Shown piece by piece: positions 10,220 to 23,956 of a stretch of DNA of 64,000 nucleotides. The stretch is from Scolanthus callimorphus. Lineage: Eukaryota; Cnidaria; Anthozoa; Actiniaria; Edwardsiidae. A model generated the notes under the pieces. It saw only the letters and a list, made by a program, of their open reading frames with translations. It had not been told where the DNA came from and searched no databases. The stretch spans positions 27,793,404-27,857,403 of the forward strand of contig CM066916.1 of NCBI GenBank assembly GCA_033964015.1, in the 5' to 3' direction. The position numbers and the translations under genes were made by a program. Every line of letters starts with the position of its first letter. Position 1 is the first letter of the stretch.

Positions 10220-11139
10220 TATGACAATTATGTGCGAAGACAATATGATAAGGCAAAGCGGGCAGAAAATAGAGAAAAATATTAAAGTCAATTTTCAGGC
10301 CAAAGTTCGTAGTTAATTAGCTCTCTTCGTCGTGATATTCATACATACATTTTCAATCAATTCAATATAAAAATATAGACAGAAGCCCGAGTTCACGCAG
10401 TTATACGTCGAGTTTATTTGAAATCCGTAAATATGTATAATAGGTCTAGAAACATATACTTTCCCTTCAGCAAGTAAACGATGATATTCGTGGGTTGATC
10501 TCTGTACTGCATTTATTGAGCTCTTTTGCTGGGGAGATATGCAAATGAACCACAAGAAGGGTGTGTAGAAAAATTGGCCGAGGGCAAAGGCCCAAGGCCG
10601 CTTTAATATAATTCAAACAACTTATTTACAATAAAAACAGCAGTGATTATAAAGCCCAGCAAAGGCGAGGGCAACCTAAACTAACATCGATCACTTCGGA
10701 TAGGGGAGGAGGCGGATCGAAGGGAAAACGTCGGCTGAGCTTGGAAATTAATGGTCGACTGAGTTTCGTCTTTGGCACACCTCCCCACAAGAGGGGGGTC
10801 TAATTGATTGTACATTGACCCGCCGCGCAGTTGCAATTTAATAAAGGAAAGGCATAAATATGCTATTTCCAAGCAAATATATCCTCTACGAAACAATTCA
10901 CCCAGAATAAATCAAATTGTCAAATCATGAACAGAAACACGTCTGTAAGATTTGTTGGATATTTGTGGCCTTGACTGGTGTCGTCGCACTGTAAGAGAAT
11001 ATCAAAGAACCAAAAACAGTTGAAAACTGTGGCAATTAGTTCCAGGTCAGGCACATGTTTATCCTAGAATGACCGGACTGCATTCACATTATTCCCCTAT
11101 ATGTACTGTTACTGAATGAACAACATTTGCCACATTTTG
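10220..11139. other. 3' flank of zinc-finger gene, no gene seen
   Basis: Conserved with 42978-43880 but without a credible frame. It contains CAGTGATTATAAAGCCCAGC and AT-rich stretches and presumably includes the 3' untranslated region of the minus-strand zinc-finger gene. Confidence 0.4.
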
Positions 11140-13631
<2,492 letters not shown>

Positions 13632-13890
13632 GGCAGTTCGAAACAAACCCGAAGTCAGGGGTTTCAATAAGTTTTGAGATAACAGGCTCAGTTTTGCCGG
13701 AGTAGGCGGCTGTCTGTGGAGATCCGATACGAAGGTCGTAAGACCTTAGCCTTGTAGGGGGGAGCCCCCTGGGAAATTGAGAAATTTCGGTAGCATGGCC
13801 CATTGACCAATCAGAACGTGAGATTACTAACAGTTGTGGTAAAAACATTATATATGCACATGATGACATGAGTGTTTTACCAGGAAATTC
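13632..13890 (-). promoter_or_regulatory. candidate promoter of zinc-finger gene, copy A
   Basis: Upstream of the candidate first exon on the minus strand lie an ATTGGTC (inverted CCAAT) near 13800-13815 and a TATATAATG near 13846. Both recur in copy B. The assignment is inferential; the open frame through this region is not convincing as protein. Confidence 0.35.
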
Positions 13891-13947
13891 GCCACTCGTA
13901 AATCTTATATGAAGCTACATCCAGGACCTGAGTGACATATTTTTTAA

Positions 13948-13971
13948 TATCCTCACTAGTGAGGATATTGG
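13948..13971. repeat. perfect 24-bp palindrome
   Basis: AATATCCTCACTAGTGAGGA plus TATT reads identically on both strands. In copy B (about 46122) the palindrome is interrupted by about nine extra bases. Confidence 0.9.
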
Positions 13972-14504
13972 TCAAAACAAAAGTGTTGGATACCAATGTT
14001 GAATAGTTTTTTTTTCTGGTTTGTCCATAAAATAAAAAGAAAATTACACGGTGGCTTGAAGATATGAGCTTGAAGATATGAATTTTCTCGTGTCAAAAAA
14101 CAATATTTTACTCATTTGCTGCGCTCATTCGTAAAATGTTGTTCTTGCCACTCGAAAATAAAACCTTTTTATTTATTTTTTCCTTTTTTACCAACCATAA
14201 AAAAGTGATGCCAACAAAACTATGCTTTCCTTTTCCTATTTTTCTGGCTTAAAATAATAATCATCTCTAAGTTCTTTTTCTTTTTCAATCTTAACATCAA
14301 TTGAGCAAAAACCCTGATCAATACACAATATATATGTGTTAAAAACCTGATAAGACTGTTTTCCTCGATAATTAGTCTATTTGTGGATCAGCCACTCCCC
14401 TAAATAATATTTAAAAGTCAGAATAAAAAAGGCTCAAGTCTAAAGTCTGAGACCTGATCGGGATTCAGTGTTGCCTTCATGTAACCAAAGTTTGATTAAA
14501 TTCT

Positions 14505-15469
14505 CCTGGCCTAACTAATCAAACAAAATCGAACAAAATTTCAATCGAACCTAATCGAACAATCGGTTTTGGTAATCAAACATAATCCAACAAAACGTTT
14601 TGATGAGTATGATTACCAACTCAATCGAACAAAATCAAAATTATTCGTTTGATAAAGTTCGATTTTGTTCAGAAATCTTAGATGACTTGAGAAATTAGGT
14701 AAGACTCATCAGTAGTGTGCAATGGGACAATATACAACAAATTGACTATTAGCTTATTAAATTTCATTTTAGCATAGTCTGTGATCAAAGTAGTCTGCAG
14801 CATTGCTGGTGGTTTTCCCCTTGTTTTTTTAGCACACACAAACAACACTCTCCTCAGAATATGACTAATTACTATGTAATGAAATCACTTCTCACAGGGT
14901 AACTAACAATCAGCTGTTTGAACTCTAAAAATGTTTGTTATAATTCGAGGTATTCCCGAGTGTATATTATTGTGTGACCGCTATACTGCATTATACCCCC
15001 ATAACAATCGTGTATGCACCAGGCAAGCTGAACTGATGTGTTAATCTTGGTTAGTGATGATTTCTGTTTTTCATTTGAAATTTAATTGCTTTGATGAACA
15101 CATTGTCCGGTAATCGAACGTTCGATTATGTTCAATTGATTTTTTTGGGGGTGAGTTAGATTGTGTGTTTCCCAACAATATCCATACCCCTCCCCCTCCC
15201 CCCCACATGGAAGGTGTTGAAAAATGACCCCCCCCCCCCCCCCCCCTCCCCCCTCTGGAATTTCCAAAGAAAAATACAGTATTTGTATGGAAAAGATCCG
15301 GTAAATTGACTCCCCCCAACCCTATGGAATTTCCAATCCCTTCCGTAGGGGGGTGTATGAATATTTTTGGGAAACACACATTATGTTCGATACCGGACTC
15401 AATCAGAATCAATTGAATGATTGGTGTTTGATTACATTCGATTACCGAACGTTCGATTAGTTAGGCAGG
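14505..15469. mobile_element. non-autonomous TIR element rich in AATCGAAC motifs, copy A
   Basis: Ends are CCTGGCCTAACTAATC and GATTAGTTAGGCAGG in inverted orientation. Subterminal AATCGAACAAAATCGAAC-type motifs occur near both ends. No transposase frame is seen. A MITE is nested at 15162-15380. The copy B counterpart is 46689-47671. Confidence 0.6.
15162..15380. mobile_element. nested MITE (TGTGTGTTTCCC ends), copy A
   Basis: Inverted ends TGTGTGTTTCCC / GGGAAACACACA enclose 219 bases with a long C run and the same core as the MITE at 7745. It is present in both duplication copies, so it predates the duplication. Confidence 0.72.
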
Positions 15470-15512
15470 GAAATCCAGAAACCCGATCGAAGAAATTTAA
15501 GGATTTATAATC

Positions 15513-16724
15513 ATATGGAGCGGTTGGTGTAAGAACGACCTAAGTGACGATTTGGACTGTTTGTCGATTTTTGATTTTTGACAAACAAACTGCGGAAACA
15601 TTGTTAAAATAGCCTAAAACTAGCCTCTCTGCATTCCCCCCCCCCCCCCCCAAAAAAAAAAAACGCCGCGAGAACGCTGTAAAACGGCCTCTAACCAGTG
15701 GACCTAAGTGACTATTCAGTCAATCATGTTCAAATAGTCTAAGTTTTTCCTAAAAATCGCGCCGAGGACGATGTAAACCGGCCTTAGCCTTAAACCCTAA
15801 ACCCTAAACTCAATCTAACCCGACTTAAATCTAACCCGAAGGCTAACCTAACCCTAAAACTGGCGGTAAGCCTAGGGGTTTTTGCTATAAAATCGCATAG
15901 ATTTGTCTATTGTTTTGAAAAAAGAGCTTTTCATCCTACCTGGCGCATTGTTAACCCTTTGTAGCCCGAATATATTTCTGTAATTTCGCTTATTTTGCAA
16001 TGTTATTATGTTCTTCCACTTGAAAAAAAGAAAGAAGAAGGCCTCCTGCCCCCCCCCCCCAAAAAAAAAAAACCGCTGCTTGTAAAGACTAAGGGCTCAC
16101 CCTTTTCAGTGAAGACAGTTGGATTCTTGGTTTCGCTTGTCGAACAGAGAGCGAGCCATGAATTCGCTTTATAAGTGCTTTTTTCAAGTCATTTTCTACT
16201 ACAGGAGCCGCTTTGCTTGCATCATAAAGCAAACAAAAGTCGGTAGAGACAAACTTGTGGAAGAACTCACGAGTGAGGAGCACATTTTACGAGCAAAATC
16301 GAGTCACAAAGAATTTGGCAGGCCAGGTGATGACTCTGAGTATTATGAAGCTTCTCTGTTGTTCTGTAGCAGAATTTCTGCACTGTCAAGACAATTTGGG
16401 TTAGTTTTGAATCGAAAAGAATGCATTCGGCGCAATATTCAGTTGACAGGTGCGAGTGACTAGGCACTTATAAAAAAATATCTAAAGCTGGGGCTAGGGA
16501 CAAAGTGCTGTCATTTTTTTACAGTTTTACCCATAATGCTTTGCGCTTGAAAAAGAGAAAACACCGTTTTACAGCGATCTTGTGGCCATTTTTTGGGGGA
16601 AAATGCAGAGAGGCTAGTTTTAGGCTATTTTAACAATGTTTCCGCAGTTTGTTTGTCAAAAATCGAAAATCGAAAAACAGTCCAAATCGTCACTTAGGTC
16701 GTTCTTACACCAACCCCCCCATAT
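15513..16724. mobile_element. 1.2-kb TIR element with internal invertible-looking segment, copy A
   Basis: Terminal arms of about 115 bases are inverted: GGTTGGTGTAAGAACGACC near 15522 faces GGTCGTTCTTACACCAACC near 16697, and AAACTAGCCTCTCTGCAT faces its complement near 16606. The inside holds short open frames (such as 16119-16463) with no recognisable domain, and a telomere-like TAAACCCTAAACCC at 15791. The core 15805-16174 is reversed relative to copy B. Confidence 0.7.
15805..16174. other. 370-bp segment inverted relative to copy B
   Basis: In A the segment reads TAAACTCAATCTAACC ... GAATTCGCTTTATAA. In B (48015-48384) the same 370 bases appear as the reverse complement, while both flanks (TTAAACCCTAAACCC on the left, GTGCTTTTTTCAAGTC on the right) keep their orientation. 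Confidence 0.92.
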
Positions 16725-17147
16725 CTAGCATCAATTAAGAGATCAGTGACTATTTTATAGCAATTTAGTGAGTTAATCAATTACTCTTATACAAAGCAAT
16801 ATAAACACTATAAATATCACCAAGCCAGAATACCGATAAATGTTTTAAAGCCATAAACATCGAGTTCCAGTATAAAAGGGATAAGACCACCCACTTTCAC
16901 GCTTGAATCGGCAATTATAAATTCAATTATAAATTTCAACAGAATGAAGTCGATAATGTTCAGTCTCCTGGCAAACTTGCTTTTCTAGGACCCAAAGAAG
17001 TTTACATAAAATTCTTTTGAATAAATAGCAATGTAATTCCTTGTAGAATACTGCATAATTGGTTATTTGATGATTACTAATGTTTTGAGTTCACATTTTG
17101 AATTTCGTGGTTCAGAATATTTCGATCCTTATTAATACTACTGTATT
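16725..17147. other. no gene seen
   Basis: AT-rich DNA shared with copy B; no frame, repeat end or RNA structure that I can support. Confidence 0.4.
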
Positions 17148-17892
17148 TACCTGTGTATATGCACACTTTTTCAGTCCAAAATGAGCCTCAAAAACGTGAT
17201 GTGTATTATACATGGAACTTTGTTTATGGGCAAACAACAGAAACAATAAACCAACCTATTAGTTGTTTTAATGTACAAATAACCAATGGCTAAGGAGAGA
17301 AAACGGCAAGAAAACAGTCAATATTCGAACGATCGGCAATGAAAATCCAGACCACTGTTGTTTTAGGATGCATGGGACTTGGGCGAGAGAGAAGCCTGCT
17401 TGTTTACGACCTGTTCAAGGGCCCATGTGACAGATGGCATGAAAGCTGCTTTCTAGCGAGAAAATACAGATCTTGCTGTTATTCTGGTGGATTAACGTCA
17501 CTTCTACAGCCATTGGATGGTTGTTTGAACAAACCATTCAAGGATCGCGTGAAAGAGCTGTGGATGAACTGGATGGCTGATAGAAATCACAAGTTTATGG
17601 CAAGTGCTAGCAGTGGGCGATATCACTTAGCCGAAATTGAATTGAGATACCTTTAGGTACATTTCACTTCACATGTATTGTAAATAGCTTTAATTTCAAG
17701 TTCGAATCAATATTGTGAAATGTTAATAAAACAAGAGAGAATTGCATTTGATTGTTTGATATTTCCCCAAGTCATATGGTTGTTGGAGGTTCGAAGTTTT
17801 TTGGTGCATTCTTTTGTCGAACTATTTTTTCTCAAAATTGACCCTCAAAATTGGGGTGCATATTATACACGGGTGCGCATTATACACAGGTA
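17148..17892 (+). mobile_element. Tigger/pogo-like transposon relic, copy A
   Basis: Ends TACCTGTGTATA and TATACACAGGTA form inverted repeats that continue inward as ATGCACAC / GTGCGCATTA. The 745-base body contains a decayed DDE transposase fragment (17285-17656). It is a deletion derivative too short to be autonomous and is present in both copies. Confidence 0.7.
17339..17656 (+). pseudogene. pogo/Tigger-type DDE transposase fragment, copy A
   Basis: The frame contains LLVYDLFKGPCD followed by GGLTSLLQPLDGCLNKPFKD and a W-x2-WM motif. This is the second-aspartate-to-third-acid stretch of pogo/Tigger transposases, where GGLTS.LQPLDV.NKPFK is characteristic. The normal catalytic D of the DxF...H block is partly preserved. 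Only about 105 residues remain open of an expected 450 or more, with no N-terminal helix-turn-helix. In B the homologous region (49563-49880) changes frame in the middle. It cannot encode a working transposase. Confidence 0.72.
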
Positions 17893-18322
17893 TTTGGTAA
17901 TTAGTGTTGCTCCCGCACAAAAAGCTTTTATCTCAGCCAAACCGGTTGTAATGAGAGATTGTTATATAGCGAGTGCTCACTCCAACCGAGCGCGCGCTCT
18001 CATTGGCTAAATCAAGGTCACGTGGTGAAAGTACAAATCAAATATTCCCTGATCAGTCAATATTGCGAAAAATTATTGACCTATTGGGGAATATTGCTTT
18101 CGCACGTCGCGTTTGAGAGCGGGAAAAAATAGAAGTTTATTGTAAACACGCGAGTCTTATTTAAAAAACTTTGCTAATTTTGATAAGTTTTTGCTAATGC
18201 AAGAAAATTGTGTCAGGAGTGTTTTTCCTTTTCTTGATGCAGTCAGCGCACACTTTGTAACTTCACTTTCATTCTTGAAATACATTTGTTTTGACTTAAT
18301 AATGTTTTCTGCTATATAACAA

Positions 18323-18568
18323 AACACTTAATGACTACTCCCTCGGGAAACACCAGTTTTGTTTCCCTCGAATCTCGATGAATTTCTCGGGAAACAAAAC
18401 TGATGTTTCCCTCGGGAGCAGTCGTTAAGTGTATATTATTAACCGAGCGCAAGGTGTGTACAGGAAATAATTATTAGACCAAGATCTTGCAGTATGAACC
18501 GAGCGATAACGAGGTCTGACTGAGGTCTGATATTTCCTGTACAGACCGTGCAAGTGAGGTTAATAATT
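18323..18568. repeat. two adjacent hairpin elements, copy A
   Basis: The first hairpin (18323-18433) pairs ACACTTAATGACTACTCCC and AAACACCAGTTTTGTTTCCC with complementary sequence 60 bases on. The second (18433-18568) pairs ATTATTAACCGAGCGC and GTGTACAGGAAAT with ATTTCCTGTACA and GGTTAATAAT. Copy B has them at about 50570-50811. Confidence 0.75.
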
Positions 18569-19059
18569 TGCTAAATACGGAAAATATAGCCCATGGGCAA
18601 TACACAAAATATGGCCTGTGCCCCAGATCAGATCACAGCAAACTGTCAAGCCATATAAATAATAAAAATTATTCTGCAGCACCTTTAAAGCCCGTCATGT
18701 TCAATTGATAAAAATTGATATCGAAAATCCAATCGATAAATCGATCACAATCGATAATATTTACTTAATGGTATCGAGTGTATCAGCTAATTGATAATAA
18801 TCGATACTCACAAATTTTCGTCCAATCAACTTACTGTATCGATTGTTTGGAAATTTCACAATCGACGCGACATACATTCAGTGTGCTCCAAAATGAGCCG
18901 TATCAATAACGAATAAGAGGCCTAGATGCTCAGGGGGGGGATAAAAGTGCGTCACGATTCAAAACGAGGCTGCTATAACCGCTGTCATTTTTAATTACAG
19001 GCTCGTATTTTGGAACATAAATTTTAATGGCGGACGAAAAACCTTACTTTGGGTAATCC
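18569..19059. other. ATCGAT-rich intergenic DNA, no gene seen
   Basis: Clusters of ATCGATAAATCGAT-like words between 18710 and 18860; no coding signal. Confidence 0.4.
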
Positions 19060-19184
19060 GCGGTGTAAGAACCATTCCCCGAGGACACCTTTGTGTTCAG
19101 CTATCCTTTCATCATGATTCGTTCTACTAAACAAAGGAAGCTATTGTGACGCAGCTTGTGAGTTGTTCCAGGTTCTTACACAGG
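19060..19184. mobile_element. short MITE with GTGTAAGAAC ends, copy A
   Basis: Inverted ends GGTGTAAGAACC / GGTTCTTACAC bound about 125 bases containing GAGGACACCTTTGTGTT. The same family is found at 38946-39066 (opposite orientation) and in copy B at about 51296-51418. Confidence 0.72.
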
Positions 19185-20760
19185 GGAACAGCCCTTACTC
19201 GTCGCAGACGTTTTTCGTTGTATTCCGGGCGAAATTTTTCGCTAAAATCCACTCAGCAATAATGCATTGTGGAAAATTAAAGTACTAGGCCGGAAAAAAA
19301 ATGGTAAAAAAGAAGTCAATTTTTGGTCATACTAGCACTTTAAACGACCATTTGAACTTGCTGGGCTGCCTGTGACTACAACAGCGAAGCGTGATTCATA
19401 TCTCCCCATTTTACTACCCTGTTTTTCCCGATCTGAACAATATCTAACAATATCTGAACAATATCTTCTATAAATGTACTTACATACTTAAATATATAAG
19501 CGTCATGTTGTCGAGTGCTCACCTCTTCGTCCGCGTTTTTGCACTCCACCGTCCGCCATCTTGGACATGATGTACACCGCTGATCACAACTACTGAAGGC
19601 TATAATATACATGGGCTTGAGGACGATTTGAGAACCTGCTATAGCCATAACATGAAGATATGTTCTGTTTATTTTAAAAGTATCGATGAAATACCCCAAT
19701 CTGAGCATGGAGCACAGTTTAAATATTAATAAGTCTTGGGTAAACTAGGGCACATGTAGCAGCAACATTGTAACGTTTCATCTAATCCTTTCATCGCGTT
19801 TCTCCACAGGCCTCACCTCACAGGCTACTAGAAAAGTTTGAAAAATAGCCGAATTGTTTAGAAAATGTACACTCGCTCATTCCACCAAAATTCAACAAGC
19901 CATGTAGCTCTTTAGACACCTCCACTTTTCGGATTGATTTCCATGAAATTTCGATCCACTCACTTTTGCTTTAACCATAGCGTTATACGATGAATAACGT
20001 GCAACTCCCGACAATTTTCGGGGAAAAGGGATTTATATTTATCCCAAAAAATCGACCCAAATTATGCCGTATTTTTCCTTCAGGAAAGCTCAAGCGGTTT
20101 TGGAGTTTGCAGGCTTTGGGTCGAAACCGTTATGGCGCGCAACAAGTATTTAAGGATACGGTTCACCTCCAGAGGGTGTGCTTCGCAAAAAATTCTCAGG
20201 CGCGCGCTTTTTAAAGAAATTCCCACAAACTATATATCATATTAAAGCTAAGTAAATACAGAATTTGCTTGTTTAATTAGTTTTGTGTTTTGTTAAAAAG
20301 AGTTCGAATAATCAGTAAAAAAACGCAGATTCGGCGACTCTTTAAGCGAATTAATGGTAAGGTTTGGCTCTAAAAAAAACTAGCTTTTATCGTCATATCA
20401 ATCAGCACATGTTAGACACCAAAAGGGTGTCTCGTTTTATCGAGATCTAATTTCATTCAGGAGATATTTTAGGGCAAAGTCGACAGACGCATTTTTGTCC
20501 AGTGAAAGTAATTCGCGAGGCTCTAGTTGCAAGACCATTTGGAAATGAGAGATTTTGAGACACCCTTTGGTAGCCCAGTTCCTACTGAGCACGAGTTACA
20601 AATTTGGGTAAAATTGAACCAGGAAACCTTGCCATTAATTCACGAATATCGCCGTAAACACGAGAAAATGAATCCAGAAATACAGCGCTAAAGTTTTTCA
20701 GCGTTTGACACCTTTTTGGAGAAGATTGACGTTAATACCGAATTAAAACCCGAGCGCGTT
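19185..20760. other. intergenic DNA with conserved short frames, no gene supported
   Basis: Two modest frames, 19376-19708 (minus) and 19990-20214 (plus), also occur in copy B. They have no recognisable domain and the first is shortened there by insertions. Conservation is no more than that of surrounding noncoding sequence, so I do not call genes. Confidence 0.4.
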
Positions 20761-21470
20761 TCTAGTCACCGACAATTTCATCCGAGTTTTGTTGTCGTGG
20801 TTGTATAAAACTATCTCCCTTCAGGAGATATGATTTTTCAAACGTTGATAACGTCATCGACGACGTAACGTATCTCCCCATATCCATATATATGCATCGT
20901 CTCAGTTAACCTAGTTATGAAGTTATTACACATGTAGCACAATGTTATTACAAATGTGGCACAATGTTATTACAAATGTGGCACTGTTATTACAAATGTG
21001 GCACAGTGTTATTACAAATGTGGCACAATGTTATTACAAATGTGGCAGTTATTACAAATGTGGCCTCAACAATTGATGACGTCACATCACGTGCCCATTT
21101 GGTCGCACTTCTCAAGCCACCTAAACAATTTCACTCAAATTTGGCTTTCTTTGAGTCTCCCTTCAAAAGATGTGAATTTTTCAAACTTTGATGACGTCAT
21201 CGATGTCGACGTCACATCACATGACCACTTTGCTGCGCTTCCCTAGTACCTAGAATTTCAACCAAGTTTGGTTGCCGTGGCCTGTCTTCCCTTCAGGAGA
21301 TATGATTTTTGATGACATCATCGATGACGTAACGTATCTCCCCATATCTCCATGCATCGTCTCAGTTCACCTAGTTATGAAGTTATTACAAATGTGGCAC
21401 AATGTTATTACAAATGTGGCAGTTATTACAAATGTGGCAGGTTATTACAAATGTGACCTCAACACGGACA
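20761..21470. repeat. CRE-like repeat block and 21-bp minisatellite, copy A
   Basis: ATTACAAATGTGGCACAATGTT-type units (period about 21) run from 20925 to 21065 and from 21380 to 21455, flanked by TTGATGACGTCATCGATGACG palindromes and GGAGATATGATTTTTCAAAC. The same block is found inverted at 34455-34730. Confidence 0.85.
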
Positions 21471-22915
21471 CCCCGCTATTACAGACACCCCACTATCACG
21501 GACAAAAGCTAGATCCCCGGCGAAACGTATAGAGGAATGACTGAAATGAACTCTCGTTATAACGGACTCTCGCTATTACGGAAATGCAGACACCTCTTTT
21601 TTCCCCAGCGAAACATTTCAAGTGTTTTTCGTCTCGTTATTGCGGACACTGCTGTTTGTCTACGGCAAGCAGTGGTTTTTTTTTTTTGAAAAATAACAAA
21701 TCCGACTTTCCCCAATTTCCTGTTGCAGCGCTCTTCGACACACCAGGTATTAGCGGACATATATGTCATTTACCGGCTGGGAGGTCCGGATCGTGAAATA
21801 CCGTGACCTCGGCCTTGAAAATACTGACCTGGACCTCCGGTCTCGGTCAGTATTTTCAAGACCTCGGTCACGGTATTTCACGATCTGGACCGACCCCAAG
21901 CTGGTAAATAATATATTAATTTTTTGCTTTTGCCGAAACAGCATAAAACTTCACAGGAACTTTAGCGCGCGTGCGATTCATCCGGACCAGGGGTGCGGAT
22001 CGTAGGATACCGGCCCGTTCGCTAGCCAATCAGAGCGCGCGATTTGATGATACCGGACCGCTGAAAAAAAAATAAGTTATTTACCGGCTTTAGGTCGGTC
22101 CGTATAGGGAAAAACTGCGACCTCGGCCTGGAAAATGTTGACCTCGGCCGGGAAAATATTGCCCCCGCGCGCGCGCTCTAAGAACCAATCAGAATGCAGG
22201 ATTCGTTACCGTGCCCTCGAGGAAAAAAATAATGTTTGTTATTCACCAAACAATACACAAACTCCATTGTTATCTACCAGCTTCTTTGCAAGAATGGCTC
22301 AATGTTCAGCAAATTTTCATCTCAGTTTGACAACATTATTGTAACTTTTTAATGACGGATTATGATTTTTTCTTCGCACTCCGCTATTACGGACTCTCGC
22401 TATTACGGACACCAAAGCTTACCCCGAGGGTGTCCGAAATAACGAGAGTTGACTGTAGAGTCTTCTAAGATTGCACGAGATCGAGTCGAGGCATCTCTAA
22501 TGCTCGGGTATCCCGACCTCGTACAGATGTTTTCGGTGAGAGGGGATACAACGTAGGCTACTTTGAACAAATAATGAATGCCATAAAACATAACAAACTA
22601 TTGAAATGCTCGTTTTTTATTCAGATTAGCTAGACTAAGGAACATTCTTATTGCATTCGACTTTCATATTACACAGTCGGGGTCTATTGTTTTAACCATA
22701 ATTTATAGAGTTGAATGATTATGAAATCTAACACCATGTTATGATACCATCTCTTTGCTCACTTTTTCAGAGGGGTTCTTTTGTTCGTGCAAAAGTTCAG
22801 CCAGTTGGAGTCAGCGTGATTTAGGCATGTGCATTGTCAATGCCCCTCTCAATATCCAGTCCATATTTTCGGCATTTTTCGGTTTCCCGAGCTTCCTAAC
22901 CATTCAACTCTATTA
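21471..22915. other. fold-back and TIR fragments, no gene
   Basis: CTCTCGTTATAACGGAC-type motifs near 21550 and an inverted end (GTCCGAAATAACGAGAGTTG) near 22440 look like DNA-transposon ends. A strong hairpin spans 21783-21891 (GGATCGTGAAATACCGTGAC against GTCACGGTATTTCACGATC). Another related GACCTCGGCC-rich fragment follows to 22160. Reading frames here follow the palindromes. Confidence 0.6.
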
Positions 22916-23167
22916 ACTATGGTTATAATAGACTGTTTGCAGCCCTTCTTTGGCGAACGTCCGTAAATCCAGGGAAATGTTTTTTCACCCGCGGCGCGCT
23001 TCGATTTGTTTACAGTAGAGGAAGAGACGGAAAGTGTCGAGTTTCCCCCCGTGGCCCGTCTCTTTCTCTACTGTAAACAAGTGAAGCGCGCCGCGAAAAA
23101 AAAAACATTTCCCTCGATTTACGGACGTTCGCCGAAGAAGGGGCTGCCAGCAGTCTATGGTTTTAAC
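22916..23167. mobile_element. 250-bp fold-back MITE, copy A
   Basis: Arms of about 90 bases: GGCGAACGTCCGTAAATC, GGGAAATGTTTTTT and GCGGCGCGCTTC on the left meet GAAGCGCGCCGC, AACATTTCCC and GATTTACGGACGTTCGCC on the right. Copy B has it at about 55198-55447. Confidence 0.8.
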
Positions 23168-23779
23168 ACAACGCTACTTTAACATCAAGCCTATTGCCAA
23201 AGACTTGTAAGATTCTACATACACTGCGAGCAGACGCTTCTTTCTGCCTTTTATCCTGTTTTATCATGTAGCAGTTGTTTCTAGAAGTTGTTCAAATGTC
23301 TGGTATTTCCAGAGAGGGACTTGACTAGACGGTACTGCGCTTTCCATTTAAATGTGGAGCAGCTATAATAGTTATGAGTTCCTGAAAAGTACGCTGTCAA
23401 CGCGAGTTCGTAATGTCAAGGAAAATCTCGTGAATGTAAACTTTGTCGCGACATTCCTTGACAACCTTATGACCCTACCTTCGGACAACATGCTTTTGAG
23501 GTGACACAAAACCATCAAAACGAAACGTGAAAACTTGTCAACAAAACCAACAGCCGACTGCCCCACTATACTTATTGTTTAGCGCAGTAAAAGACCGACA
23601 TAAAGAAACCTCTGCTCGCCAGGGCAGATTCTTAATGGTAAATGCGTTCGAAATTCGTTTTCCTCCAGACCTTGACTTTTCGTTTAGACGTCTTATTTTA
23701 GTTTTATGTAGCTCCTTGTGCACCGACCCCAGGAGTACCCGAACGAGCAACGATAACCATTACCTCGTCGTGCGCATCT

Positions 23780-23952
23780 ATGCTCATGGACTTTGATGCA
23801 TCGGAATCGGTATTTGTATTCATATACAGGACAATTGTAGACTCGGCGGTAGCTCTTTGGCCTGCAATGGAGCCGTCTCCCTCGGCGAGAATAGACGCAT
23901 TTCATAAGTTCATCCTTGCAGCGGCGGTTGCTACAACAAAAGTGTCATTCAG
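23780..23952 (+). CDS. possible first coding exon of unknown gene, copy A
   Basis: ATG codons at 23780 and 23786 open a frame of 57 complete codons plus two bases that ends at AG followed by GTGAGT, a near-consensus splice donor (23953). Reading through gives TGA at once, so the peptide would need splicing to continue. The frame is open further upstream to 23702. It begins MLMDFDASESVFVFIYRTIV and ends ...AAAVATTKVSFR. Copy B keeps frame and donor (56265-56437) with a handful of replacements. I recognise no family and cannot find the acceptor exon. It could be a chance frame. Confidence 0.35.
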
Positions 23953-23956
23953 GTGA

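Noticed and set aside
15071..15412. Gly-rich frames (GGGGGGG) opposite C runs, and their copy B equivalents
   Set aside because: Produced by the C homopolymer inside a MITE.
19376..19708. 110-residue minus-strand frame
   Set aside because: Copy B breaks its N-terminal half by short insertions and there is no recognisable domain.
20956..21246. Repetitive frames reading LLQMWHCYYKCGT
   Set aside because: Translation of the 21-bp minisatellite.
23693..23905. Cys/Arg-rich minus-strand frame (MKCVYSRRGRRLHC...)
   Set aside because: Antisense to the plus-strand exon with a splice donor; composition reflects the opposite frame.
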